Assembly: GCA_000508965.1 (NCBI GenBank) | Contig: BAHV02000010.1 | Coordinates: 62,001 to 126,000, forward strand | From: Dielma sp000508965 | GTDB taxonomy: Bacteria; Bacillota_I; Bacilli_A; Erysipelotrichales; Erysipelotrichaceae | Length of the DNA stretch: 64,000 bases | Direction of reading: 5' to 3' | Shown: positions 40,755 to 49,539 of the stretch, piece after piece | How the letters are laid out: the number at the start of each line of letters is the position of its first letter | Numbering within the stretch: the first letter of the stretch is position 1 | Made by a program: the position numbers and the translations under genes | The notes under the pieces: model-generated | Told to the model about the DNA's origin: nothing | The model's input: only the letters and a program-made list of their open reading frames with translations | Databases searched by the model: none

Positions 40755-43067
40755 ATGAACAAAGAGAAATTTAGATTCACAGGTTTATCAGCGGCTGAAG
40801 TTACACAGCGAGAAACTGAAAATAAGGTCAATGTGGAAATCCGTCCGGAATCAAAAACGATCAGGGATATCTGCAAGGATAATATCTTTACATATTTTAA
40901 TCTGATCTTTTGTATACTGGCCTTGATTTTAATTGCTGCGAGGTCTTTTCATAATATGCTGTTTATGTTTGTGGTCATCATTAACACATCCATTGGTATT
41001 ATTCAAGAAATCCGAGCCAAGAAAACCTTAGATGCCCTGCGGCTTGTTTCAGCGCCTAAGGCACATGTGATCCGAGACGGCCAATTACAGGAAATCAATG
41101 CACATGCGCTGGTGCTTGATGATTTGGTGGTGTTTGAGTCAGGAAATCAGATTTATGCGGATGCCCAAATTGTGGAAGGACAGCTGGAAGTAAATGAAAG
41201 CCTGCTGACCGGTGAGGCAGACGCGCTGGTTAAAAAGGCCGGTGATGAACTTTTAAGCGGCAGTTTTGTGATCAGCGGTCAATGCGCTGCCCGTTTGATT
41301 CGTGTCGGCGCCGATGCCTATGCATCACGGTTGGTTAAAGAAGCCAGCAAAAGTAAAGTCGTTCAGTCAGAGATGATGACATCGCTGAGAAAACTTGTTA
41401 AGGGAATCGGCATCGCGATAATTCCAATTGGCGTGCTGATGTTTCTTAAGCAGACTTGGCTGCTGCATCAAGACTTTTCTCAATCCGCCGTTTCAGTTGT
41501 AGCAGCGCTGATTGGGATGATTCCGGAAGGGCTGGTGCTGCTGACCAGTGTGGCACTGGCGCTTTCAATCCTGCGCTTGGCGAAACGTCAGACCGTAGTT
41601 CATGAGCTGTATTGTATAGAAACGCTGGCACGGGTAGATGTGCTTTGTCTTGATAAAACCGGTACGATTACGGAAGGCAGTTTGCTGTTAGAAAAAATCA
41701 TCGCTTTGGATCATCATCCAGAGAAGCAGATTTTAGAAATATTAAATGCCATGGCGCACAATACATCGGATAATAACGCAACCGCGCAGGCTATCAAAGA
41801 ATTCTTTAAAAATGATACCAGTGACTGGGTTAAGGTTGATGAACAGCCTTTTTCTTCACAGCGCAAATGTAGCTCACTTGCTTTTGAAGAGCATGGACGT
41901 TTTGTGCTGGGAGCTTTTGAATATGTAATGCCTTTACTGGCTTCAACTTATATAGCTGAAATCAATCGTTATCTTGAAGAAGGACAGCGTGTTTTACTGC
42001 TTGCGAAGGAGAATGAGCCTTTGGCATTTCTGCTTTTCTCAGATAAGATCCGTGATCATGCCAATGAGACATTGAGTTATTTTGAACAGCAGGGGGTTGC
42101 CTTAAAGGTCATCTCTGGTGATAATCCGATTGCCGTAAGGCAGATTGCCAGCCGGGCCGGTATTAAAGATGCGCATCGGATGGCGGATGCATCTAAGCTT
42201 GATGATGAAGCCTTGATTCGGGCGGCTGAGGATACGGTTGTTTTTGGCCGTGTTTCTCCGAAGCAGAAAAAACTGCTGATTCAGACTTTGAAGCAGAATG
42301 GACATACGGTGGCGATGACGGGTGATGGAGTCAATGATATTTTAGCAATGAAGGAAGCCGATTGTTCGGTTGCGATGGCCAGCGGCAGTGAAGCGGCATC
42401 GCATGCAGCTCAGCTTGTGCTGCTTGATTCTGATTTTACGGTCATGCCGAAGATTCTGGAAGAGGGAAGGCGGGTTATCAATAACATCCAGCGTTCTGCG
42501 TCTTTATTTCTGGTTAAGAATATCTATTCCTTTTTGGTTGCGGTCTTACTGATGTTTTTTGCTTTTCCATATCCGTTTACACCGATTCAGCTGACGCTGA
42601 TCAGTTCGCTGACTATCGGTATTCCTTCATTTATTTTAGCGTTTGAACCTTCCACCAGCCGTGTGCGCGGGAAGTTTATGGAAACAGTGCTGCTTAGGGC
42701 ACTGCCGGGCGGGCTGACCAATGTTACGATTATTATTGCGGCGGTCTGCGCAAGCTTGATCATGGGAATATCCAGTGATCATACCTCATATATCTGCATG
42801 GTAAGCACCGGTACATGCGGTTTGTTGGTTTTGTTAGTTACATGTCTGCCGTTAAGTCAGATGCGTAAAATCCTTTTGGCAGTCATGGCCTCTTTATTTG
42901 TTGGCTTATCGATTTTATCCCTGCCTTACATCATTCAAACGCCGATGCAGTTTTCATCCTTTATCTTGCTGGCGGTGCTGCTGGCAGCAATTCCTTTCAT
43001 CCTGCGCGGATATACGCTGCTGATTCGGCGCATTGAAAAATTTTATCAAAGTAAAACAAAAAAATAA
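40755..43067 (+). CDS. P-type cation ATPase, CtpE-like
   Basis: A 770-residue membrane pump. Actuator T-G-E (152-154), phosphorylation motif D300-K-T-G-T and hinge G-D-G-V-N-D are intact. The fourth helix carries I-P-E-G-L-V-L-L-T-S, the variant seen in CtpE-type ATPases, where mycobacterial CtpE is linked to calcium uptake. Eight to ten membrane helices are predicted. No N-terminal metal-binding domain is present. The substrate is therefore probably a divalent cation such as Ca2+, by family resemblance. ATG 40755 follows GCGGGG. Confidence 0.85.
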   Translation: MNKEKFRFTGLSAAEVTQRETENKVNVEIRPESKTIRDICKDNIFTYFNLIFCILALILIAARSFHNMLFMFVVIINTSIGIIQEIRAKKTLDALRLVSAPKAHVIRDGQLQEINAHALVLDDLVVFESGNQIYADAQIVEGQLEVNESLLTGEADALVKKAGDELLSGSFVISGQCAARLIRVGADAYASRLVKEASKSKVVQSEMMTSLRKLVKGIGIAIIPIGVLMFLKQTWLLHQDFSQSAVSVVAALIGMIPEGLVLLTSVALALSILRLAKRQTVVHELYCIETLARVDVLCLDKTGTITEGSLLLEKIIALDHHPEKQILEILNAMAHNTSDNNATAQAIKEFFKNDTSDWVKVDEQPFSSQRKCSSLAFEEHGRFVLGAFEYVMPLLASTYIAEINRYLEEGQRVLLLAKENEPLAFLLFSDKIRDHANETLSYFEQQGVALKVISGDNPIAVRQIASRAGIKDAHRMADASKLDDEALIRAAEDTVVFGRVSPKQKKLLIQTLKQNGHTVAMTGDGVNDILAMKEADCSVAMASGSEAASHAAQLVLLDSDFTVMPKILEEGRRVINNIQRSASLFLVKNIYSFLVAVLLMFFAFPYPFTPIQLTLISSLTIGIPSFILAFEPSTSRVRGKFMETVLLRALPGGLTNVTIIIAAVCASLIMGISSDHTSYICMVSTGTCGLLVLLVTCLPLSQMRKILLAVMASLFVGLSILSLPYIIQTPMQFSSFILLAVLLAAIPFILRGYTLLIRRIEKFYQSKTKK

Positions 43068-43071
43068 AATA

Positions 43072-43104
43072 TGACACAGGGGTGTCACAGTCATCACTTA
43101 TAAT
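43072..43104 (+). promoter_or_regulatory. Promoter with palindromic operator TGACAC-AGGG-GTGTCA
   Basis: The palindrome at 43072-43087 occupies the -35 region ahead of TATAAT at 43099-43104. MerR-type activators bind similar elements, but no such regulator is encoded here. Confidence 0.6.
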
Positions 43105-43134
43105 AAGGGCATGAAAGAAAGTGAGGATATGAAA

Positions 43135-43386
43135 ATGAAATTTTGTCAATGCTGCGGTATGCCAATGGAGGGTGCTGTTTATGGTAAGGAGAAGGATGGA
43201 ACATTGAGTGAAGATTATTGTGAATATTGTTATGCGGATGGTGAATTTACAACTCAGTGTACAATGGATGAGATGATTGAACAATGTGTGCCATTCTGTG
43301 TTGAGGCCGATCCTACAACGACAAAGGAACAGGCAAGAGCTTCAATGAAGGCATATTTTCCAACCTTAAAGCGTTGGGCTCAGTAA
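43135..43386 (+). CDS. Putative zinc-ribbon protein (PF12674 type)
   Basis: An 83-residue cytosolic protein. Metal ligands are visible as F-C-Q-C-C-G-M-P-M and Y-C-E-Y-C-Y, followed by a helical tail ending L-K-R-W. This is the whole-length pattern of the putative zinc-ribbon family; such proteins are often encoded next to GyrI-like or TipA-type genes. ATG 43135 is 8 bases after AAAGTGAGG; ATGs at 43129 and 43111 are less well placed. It shares one base with the next start codon. Confidence 0.85.
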   Translation: MKFCQCCGMPMEGAVYGKEKDGTLSEDYCEYCYADGEFTTQCTMDEMIEQCVPFCVEADPTTTKEQARASMKAYFPTLKRWAQ

Positions 43387-44024
43387 TGATTGTCGATTAT
43401 AAAAAAAGCTGTAAAGAAATTTATCTGCCCAAAACCGAACCTTCACTCATTACATTGCCGCCGATCGCTTATGCGGCAGTGAAGGGCTGTGGTGATCCTA
43501 ATACGTCAGAGGCTTATAAAGAAGCCTTAGAATTGCTTTATGGTCTTTTGTATACGATTAAAATGAGCAAGCGCTCAGACCATCCGTTTGCCGGTTATTT
43601 TGATTATGTCGTGCCGCCGCTGGAAGGCTTATGGGAGAATGGCGGCGAATTGAATGATGCCGTCGATAAGCATCGGTTTGTCTGGGTTTCAATGATTCGT
43701 CTGCCTGAATTTATCGATGCACAGGCATTTGATCGGGCTGTTGAAATGCTCCATGCAAAGAAACCCAAGCTTGATGTCAGTAAATTGTTTTATAAGGTTT
43801 ATGAGGAAGGGCTCTGCGTGCAATGCATGCATTTGGGTTCCTATGATGATGAGCCGGCAACCTTAGCGAAAATGAATGCGTTACTTGAGGCTGACGGTTA
43901 TTGTACTGATATTGATGAATCACGCTGGCATCATGAGATCTATCTCAGTGATCCGCGCAAATGTGCTTCAGATAAACTGAAAACAATTATCCGGCATCCA
44001 ATACGGAGTGTGAAGGCAGAATAA
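43386..44024 (+). CDS. GyrI-like small-molecule-binding domain protein
   Basis: A 212-residue stand-alone GyrI-like (SOUL/BmrR C-terminal type) protein: P-P-I-A-Y-A-A-V-K-G-C-G-D-P-N then Y-G-L-L-Y-T-I-K and W-H-H-E-I-Y-L-S-D-P. Stand-alone members are thought to bind or hydrolyse xenobiotics. Its ATG overlaps the stop of the zinc-ribbon gene (TAATG), so the two are translationally coupled and share the palindrome-controlled promoter. Confidence 0.85.
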   Translation: MIVDYKKSCKEIYLPKTEPSLITLPPIAYAAVKGCGDPNTSEAYKEALELLYGLLYTIKMSKRSDHPFAGYFDYVVPPLEGLWENGGELNDAVDKHRFVWVSMIRLPEFIDAQAFDRAVEMLHAKKPKLDVSKLFYKVYEEGLCVQCMHLGSYDDEPATLAKMNALLEADGYCTDIDESRWHHEIYLSDPRKCASDKLKTIIRHPIRSVKAE

Positions 44025-44031
44025 GAACAAG

Positions 44032-44053
44032 AGAAGCAGCAATGCTTCTTTTT
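44032..44053 (+). terminator. Terminator after the GyrI-like gene
   Basis: AGAAGCA-GCAA-TGCTTCT followed by T residues. Confidence 0.8.
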
Positions 44054-44134
44054 CACTGTCAGTAAAGTTCATGCTGGGCATAACAGAACCTAAAATACGC
44101 AGTCTATGGTATGCTTATGTCAAAGAGGGATCGT

Positions 44135-45346
44135 ATGAAAAAATTATGTCTTGGTTTGTTATGCTTATTATGCGGCTGCGGGAATATTAATGCGGTTGAA
44201 AGCGCCGCGCCTGCGCATGAGCTTAAACTGATGATTGCCAGTGATCTGCATTATCAAAAGGAGCTGAGTTCTGTCAGCGCCGCAATCGTTGGTCAGATGG
44301 TCTATAATGATGAGATTGCTGACGCCTTATGTGAAACGGCGATTGAAAATCAGCCTGAGGCTTTGATATTGCTTGGCGATTTAAGCAATGTCGGCGCTTA
44401 TGCCGATCATGAGCGGATGGCGGCAAAATTGGCACGCGTCAAGGCAGCCGGTGTTGATGTTTATGTTGTGCCAGGCAATCATGATCTTCAGCAGTCCTCA
44501 GCGGCTGATTTTGAAAAAATATATGCTGACTTTGGTTTTAATCAGGCTTTTTCAAGAGATCGTGATTCCTTGAGCTATGCTGTTAAAATCAATGATGACT
44601 GCTGGCTGCTGGCCTTGGATACCAATGAGGAACAGATGGCTTACGGACACTTAAGTGATAATACTTTCATGTGGGCGGAGAAGGTGCTGAAAGAAGCTGA
44701 ACAGGCGAATGCTTATGTATTGGGAATCTCTCATCATAATCTTCTGCGTCACTCAATGAAGGGAACTGAAAAGAGTTTTATGATTGATAAGGCGGATGAG
44801 CTGGCCAACCTGCTGCTGCGTTATGGTGTACCGCTTTATCTGAGCGGGCATCGTCATGGCCGCAGTGTTCAGACTAAGACATTAGGCGATGCTGAAATCA
44901 CTGAAATTGTCAGTGACATGCTTTTAAACTATCCCAATATTTATGGTGTTTTAGATTTTAGTACCGATCGAACGATTACCTATGAAGGCATGGAGCTTGA
45001 TGTATCCGCGTGGGCGGCTAAGCAGGCAAGCCAAGATGAAAAGCTATTGGATTTTAAAACCTATTCATACAATCTGTGCGCGGCGAAGGCGGCCGGCATG
45101 GGCAGCACGGCACTTGCTTCTAAGCCGCTTGATGATGTGGACAGTCAGGCGATGCAGTCTTTTATGGAACAATTTTATTTAGCCTATGTGCAAGGTGAAA
45201 TCTATCAAGTGCGGGATGCGATGCTGGCAGATCCGGCATATGCTTTATGGCAGCAGAATTGCAGGGGAGAAACTTATCAGCGCTGGATTGAATATGTGCT
45301 GAATAATTATAAAGAAAATTATGATCGATGGGAAATCCGCTATTAA
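44135..45346 (+). CDS. Calcineurin-like metallophosphoesterase, probable lipoprotein
   Basis: A 403-residue exported phosphoesterase. The signal M-K-K-L-C-L-G-L-L-C-L-L-C-G-C has a lipobox-like L-C-G-C ending. Two-metal site motifs are complete: S-D-L-H, L-G-D-L-S-N, G-N-H-D, S-H-H-N and S-G-H-R-H-G. A C-terminal extension of about 130 residues has no recognisable domain. It hydrolyses a phosphomono- or diester at the cell surface; the substrate is unknown. ATG 44135 follows AGAGGGA. Confidence 0.88.
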   Translation: MKKLCLGLLCLLCGCGNINAVESAAPAHELKLMIASDLHYQKELSSVSAAIVGQMVYNDEIADALCETAIENQPEALILLGDLSNVGAYADHERMAAKLARVKAAGVDVYVVPGNHDLQQSSAADFEKIYADFGFNQAFSRDRDSLSYAVKINDDCWLLALDTNEEQMAYGHLSDNTFMWAEKVLKEAEQANAYVLGISHHNLLRHSMKGTEKSFMIDKADELANLLLRYGVPLYLSGHRHGRSVQTKTLGDAEITEIVSDMLLNYPNIYGVLDFSTDRTITYEGMELDVSAWAAKQASQDEKLLDFKTYSYNLCAAKAAGMGSTALASKPLDDVDSQAMQSFMEQFYLAYVQGEIYQVRDAMLADPAYALWQQNCRGETYQRWIEYVLNNYKENYDRWEIRY

Positions 45347-45360
45347 AAGTGGATTTTTTC
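45333..45360 (+). terminator. Terminator after the phosphoesterase gene
   Basis: AAATCCGCT-x6-AGTGGATTT followed by TTTC; it overlaps the stop codon. Confidence 0.65.
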
Positions 45361-45418
45361 TTTTGATTGGGAGTGAACGTGCTATAATAATTAAAATAAA
45401 ATGGTTGGAGGAATGTGT

Positions 45419-46162
45419 ATGATTATTAAAAAAGAAGTGCTGATAACTCCCTTTAATCTGACCCGCATGCTGCATATCTATGTGCCTGATGGTGCTTTTC
45501 GCAGTAAAAAGCGTTATCCGGTAATGTATATGTTTGACGGTCATAATTTGTTTGATGATGAGGAAGCGACCTATGGCAAAAGCTGGGGGCTGAAGAAATG
45601 GCTGGATGAACATAAGATGAATTTAATCATTGTCGGCATTGAATGCAATCATGAAGGCAATGAGCGGCTTTCAGAATTCTCACCGTATGATTTTACTTAT
45701 CGGAAAAGCCGGATCAAGGGTAAAGGCAAACAGCTCATGCAATGGGTTTGTGAGGAGTTGAAACCATTGATCGATAAGGAGCTGCCAACCTTGTCAGATC
45801 GTGCGCATACGGCAATCGGCGGCAGTTCAATGGGCGGTTTGATGGCTTTGTATACAGTGCTGCATCACAATGATGTATTTGCCTTGTCAGCCGTAGTTTC
45901 TCCGCATATCTTTGGCATGAATGATGCACTTGATCAAGAGGTAAACAAAACGCTGCAGGACTCTACCAAGATTTATATCAGCTGGGGTGCTAAGGAATGC
46001 CGTTCTAAACAATCTCTCGCCCAATACAGTGCTGCTTTAATCAATATCGCAAACATCCATTCAGGTCAGGTTTATTTGAATCTTAAAGTTGATGGTGAAC
46101 ATAATGAAGCCAGCTGGGAAAAGGAAATTCCATGCTTCATGAATTATTTGTATTTGCGTTAA
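45419..46162 (+). CDS. Esterase of the esterase D/Fes-like alpha/beta-hydrolase group
   Basis: A 247-residue cytosolic hydrolase. P-V-M-Y-M-F-D-G-H-N-L-F-D forms the oxyanion region, the nucleophile is in G-G-S-S-M-G-G, and the terminal His is in D-G-E-H-N-E. This is the PF00756 pattern shared by S-formylglutathione hydrolases, feruloyl esterases and siderophore esterases. The substrate is not decidable. ATG 45419 follows GGAGGAATG. Its stop is 14 bases before the ATP-grasp gene, which is probably co-transcribed. Confidence 0.82.
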   Translation: MIIKKEVLITPFNLTRMLHIYVPDGAFRSKKRYPVMYMFDGHNLFDDEEATYGKSWGLKKWLDEHKMNLIIVGIECNHEGNERLSEFSPYDFTYRKSRIKGKGKQLMQWVCEELKPLIDKELPTLSDRAHTAIGGSSMGGLMALYTVLHHNDVFALSAVVSPHIFGMNDALDQEVNKTLQDSTKIYISWGAKECRSKQSLAQYSAALINIANIHSGQVYLNLKVDGEHNEASWEKEIPCFMNYLYLR

Positions 46163-46176
46163 AGGAGGCATTAATC

Positions 46177-47373
46177 ATGAATTTTGTATTTATTTCGCCT
46201 AATTTTCCAGATAATTACTGGCTGTTTTGTCAGGGCTTAAAAAGGTTAGGGGTCAATGTGTGCGGTATCGGTGACGCGCCGTATGAGACATTGAGTGAAG
46301 AATTGAAGCAGAACCTAAATGAATATTATCGGGTTGATTCATTGGCTGATTATGACGAGATGATCAAAGCTATCGGCTATTTCACTTATCGTTATGGAAA
46401 AATCGATTGGCTGGAATCAAATAATGAATATTGGCTGCGTCAGGATGCCCGTCTGCGCCGAGAGTTTAATATTCAAACCGGCATTCAGCCGGAAGCTATC
46501 GACGGCTATCAGTGTAAATCGCGGATGAAGGAATATTACGCGAAGGCCGGTGTGAAGACAGCGCGCTGGTGTTTGTCTGAGAAGCCGGAAGAAGTAGAAG
46601 CCTTTGCGAATCAGGTCGGCTTCCCATTGATTGCCAAACCCAATATTGGCGTAGGCGCCGGTAATACGCATAAGATTAATTCAATGGATGAGCTGAGAAG
46701 TTTAGTAGCTGCCGGTTTTAATGAAGCGATGATTTTTGAGGAATTTATCAAGGGAGATGTAACTTCCTATGACGGTATTGTCAATGAGCGGGGAGAGATT
46801 CTTTTTGAGACATCCCATGTCTATACCGCATCCATCATGGATGCGGTGAATGAGCATCAGGGGATTGGTTGTTATTCACGGCTTTCGCTGCCTGATGAGC
46901 TGAAGCAGGCTGGCCGTAAAACCGTTGCCGCTTTTAATACCCGCAGCCGTTTCTTCCATTTTGAATTTTTTGTGCTCAGTGAGGATCAGCCTGGGGTTGG
47001 CAATAAGGGGGATGTTTTAGGCTTGGAAGTAAATATGCGGCCGCCGGGTGGTTTTTTGCCGGATCTGATTAATTATGCCAATGATTTTAATATCTATCAG
47101 TTATGGGCAGATATGATTGTTACCAATCAGACATCCATGACCAGTGAGCGTCCATATTCAGCTGTCTTTATGGGCCGTAAAGATTGTTTAAGTTATCAAT
47201 ATTCGCTGCAGGATATCCGCGATGAATTTAAGGAAGCGGTATTGGATATCCGTCGTCTGCCGTCCGTGCTGGCAGAGGCTATGGGGGATGTAGTCGTATT
47301 AGCCCGCTTTAAAACTACCGCTGAGGTTGAACGGTTTGTGGCCTCATGTTCGCGGTTAGCTGACAATAGTTAA
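46177..47373 (+). CDS. ATP-grasp domain protein, carboxylate-amine ligase-like
   Basis: A 398-residue cytosolic enzyme. The N-terminal Rossmann-like domain begins M-N-F-V-F-I-S-P-N-F-P. The ATP-grasp fold includes F-P-L-I-A-K-P-N-I-G-V-G-A-G and the metal/phosphate block L-G-L-E-V-N-M-R-P-P-G-G. Such enzymes join a carboxylate to an amine or thiol through an acyl phosphate. The product is unknown. ATG 46177 follows AAAGGAGG; the upstream open frame lies inside the esterase gene. Confidence 0.85.
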   Translation: MNFVFISPNFPDNYWLFCQGLKRLGVNVCGIGDAPYETLSEELKQNLNEYYRVDSLADYDEMIKAIGYFTYRYGKIDWLESNNEYWLRQDARLRREFNIQTGIQPEAIDGYQCKSRMKEYYAKAGVKTARWCLSEKPEEVEAFANQVGFPLIAKPNIGVGAGNTHKINSMDELRSLVAAGFNEAMIFEEFIKGDVTSYDGIVNERGEILFETSHVYTASIMDAVNEHQGIGCYSRLSLPDELKQAGRKTVAAFNTRSRFFHFEFFVLSEDQPGVGNKGDVLGLEVNMRPPGGFLPDLINYANDFNIYQLWADMIVTNQTSMTSERPYSAVFMGRKDCLSYQYSLQDIRDEFKEAVLDIRRLPSVLAEAMGDVVVLARFKTTAEVERFVASCSRLADNS

Positions 47374-47383
47374 CAAATGAACG

Positions 47384-47420
47384 AATGCCGCAGACAGTGA
47401 TGTTTACGGCATTATTTTAT
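47384..47420 (+). terminator. Terminator after the ATP-grasp gene
   Basis: AATGCCG (47384-47390) pairs with CGGCATT (47407-47413), then ATTTTATT. Confidence 0.65.
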
Positions 47421-47478
47421 TAAAATCAGGGTTCGTTTTGATTTATGGCAGGATATCAATTTTATATATCAAAAGCAG

Positions 47479-47507
47479 TTGAAATTTAAAGAAGGGTTCT
47501 ATATAAT
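47479..47507 (+). promoter_or_regulatory. Promoter of the flavoprotein reductase gene
   Basis: TTGAAA 47479-47484, 17-bp spacer, TATAAT 47502-47507. Confidence 0.7.
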
Positions 47508-47557
47508 GAGATTGTTAAAAAGTGGATAAACATTTTTAACATAGGGAGGTATAGATC

Positions 47558-49321
47558 ATGAAGTTCAAAAAACTTGCCGCTTTAGCTGTTTCAGCAATGC
47601 TTATTGCTGGCTGCTCAGCAGGCGGCGGTACCGGTGACGGAGCTACATTCAAAGCTGGTACTTATGAAGGCAGTGCCGCTGGTTTTGGCGGTGATTTAAA
47701 AGTTGAGGTTGTTTTAAGCGATGAAGCGATTGATTCCGTAACAGTTACTGAAAACAGTGAAACTGAAGGTATCGGCAGCAAGGCAGTTGAATCATTGCCG
47801 CAGGCTATCGTTGACGCTCAGTCAGTGGATGTTGATTCTGTTTCCGGCGCAACTGTAAGCTCAGAAGCAATCAAAGCAGCTGTTACAATGGCATTAGAGG
47901 CAGCGGGTGTTGATGTTGCCAGCCTGAAGCCGGTTGTCAGCGGCCCAGTAGAAAAAGAAGATAAAACAATGGATGTCGATGTTGTTATCGTTGGTGCCGG
48001 CGGTGCTGGTATGAGTGCGGCTATTACTGCTGCTGAAGAAGGCAAAAAGGTATTGCTTATTGAAAAAGCGCCGATGGTTGGCGGTAATACTTCAAGAGCA
48101 ACCGGCGGCATGAACGCAGCTGAAACAAAATATCAGAAAGATGCCGGTATCGAGGATTCAGTGGACTTATTTGTAGAAGATACAATGACTGGCGGACATA
48201 ATTTGAATAATGAAGAATTAGTTCGTACATTAGCTGAAAATTCAGCTTCAGCTATTGACTGGCTGGATTCAATCGGCGCTCACTTAAATGACGTTGGTAA
48301 GGCTGGCGGTGCCAGTGTGAGCCGCTCTCATCGCCCATTAGATGAAAATGGCAAAATCTTATCTGTAGGCAGCTACTTAGTACCAATTATGGAAAAAGCC
48401 TGTGCTGATAAGGGTGTAGAAATCATGCTTGAAACCGAAGCAACTGAAATCATTATGAAGGATGGTCAGGCTGTCGGTGTCAAAGCTGAATCTAAAACTG
48501 CTAATCTGACAATAAACGCGAAATCAGTAATCATTACAACCGGCGGTTTCGGCGGCAACTTAGATATGGTTGTTGAATATAAGCCTGAATTAAAAGGCTA
48601 TGTAACAACGAACGCACCGACAATTACCGGTGACGGCATCAAGATGCTGGAAGCAGCAGGTGCCGATTTTGTTGATATGGATCAAATTCAGATTCATCCG
48701 ACAGTGGTACAATCTAACGGTGCATTAATTACCGAAAGCTTACGCGGTGACGGTGCAATTTTGATTAACAATGAAGGCAAGCGTTTCACCAATGAAATTC
48801 TTACTCGTGATGTTGTATCAGCAAATGTTATTGCTCAGCCTGGTTCAACTGCATGGCTGATCGTTGATGATGCAATGTATCAGGATTCTACAGTTATTCA
48901 AGGCTATGTAAATAAAGGTTATATGACTAAAGCCGATACGATTGAAGATCTGGCTAAGGTTATGAATGTTGATGCGGCTGTGCTTCAGGAAACGATGGAT
49001 GCTTGGGCAGCTGATATTGCTGCGCAGACAGATGCAGAATTTGGCCGTGATGATTTAGCGGAAGTTAAATATCATCTTGATACCGCACCTTATTATGCAG
49101 TTATGATTGCTCCCGGCATTCACCATACTATGGGTGGTGTTAAGATTGACACATCTGCGGAAGTATTGGATAAAGACGGCAGCGTTATTCCTGGTTTATT
49201 CGCTGCGGGTGAAGTAACCGGCGGTGTTCATGGCGGCAACCGTTTAGGCGGCAATGCAGTTGCTGATATCATTGTATTCGGACGTATTGCGGGTACAAAT
49301 GCGGCAGCTTACGCTAAATAA
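47558..49321 (+). CDS. Surface flavoprotein reductase (FMN-binding domain plus FAD fumarate/urocanate-reductase domain), lipoprotein
   Basis: A 587-residue extracellular electron-acceptor reductase. Lipobox L-I-A-G-C19 anchors it to the membrane. An FMN-binding domain (about 30-115) has the covalent flavinylation motif D-S-V-S-G-A-T99 used by ApbE. The FAD domain begins V-V-I-V-G-A-G-G-A-G-M and includes G-G-N-T-S-R-A-T-G-G-M-N, G-D-G-A-I-L-I-N and G-G-N-R-L-G-G-N-A. This is the layout of flavinylated fumarate/urocanate-type reductases that accept electrons at the cell surface during anaerobic respiration. The terminal acceptor is unknown. AGGGAGG precedes the ATG. Confidence 0.92.
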   Translation: MKFKKLAALAVSAMLIAGCSAGGGTGDGATFKAGTYEGSAAGFGGDLKVEVVLSDEAIDSVTVTENSETEGIGSKAVESLPQAIVDAQSVDVDSVSGATVSSEAIKAAVTMALEAAGVDVASLKPVVSGPVEKEDKTMDVDVVIVGAGGAGMSAAITAAEEGKKVLLIEKAPMVGGNTSRATGGMNAAETKYQKDAGIEDSVDLFVEDTMTGGHNLNNEELVRTLAENSASAIDWLDSIGAHLNDVGKAGGASVSRSHRPLDENGKILSVGSYLVPIMEKACADKGVEIMLETEATEIIMKDGQAVGVKAESKTANLTINAKSVIITTGGFGGNLDMVVEYKPELKGYVTTNAPTITGDGIKMLEAAGADFVDMDQIQIHPTVVQSNGALITESLRGDGAILINNEGKRFTNEILTRDVVSANVIAQPGSTAWLIVDDAMYQDSTVIQGYVNKGYMTKADTIEDLAKVMNVDAAVLQETMDAWAADIAAQTDAEFGRDDLAEVKYHLDTAPYYAVMIAPGIHHTMGGVKIDTSAEVLDKDGSVIPGLFAAGEVTGGVHGGNRLGGNAVADIIVFGRIAGTNAAAYAK

Positions 49322-49335
49322 ATTGATTATTGAAG

Positions 49336-49367
49336 GAGTTCATCAGCAAGGGTGAGCTCTTTTTTTG
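49336..49367 (+). terminator. Terminator after the reductase gene
   Basis: GAGTTCATC pairs with GGTGAGCTC (two G-T pairs), followed by seven T. Confidence 0.75.
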
Positions 49368-49431
49368 ATTGACTGTGCTTATTATCTTTATTTCAGCTGA
49401 TTATTCAGCATTGGCGCGGCTTGTGTAAACC

Positions 49432-49460
49432 TTGACACATGGGGGTTAATCATTTATATT
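49432..49460 (+). promoter_or_regulatory. Promoter of the sensor-kinase pseudogene
   Basis: TTGACA 49432-49437, 17-bp spacer, TATATT 49455-49460. Confidence 0.7.
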
Positions 49461-49539
49461 ATAGATAAAAGCGACTGCTAAATGTCAAAAAAAGGCATAC
49501 GCAGTGGCTGATGTTTTTTTTAAAGGAGTGTACACCGCT

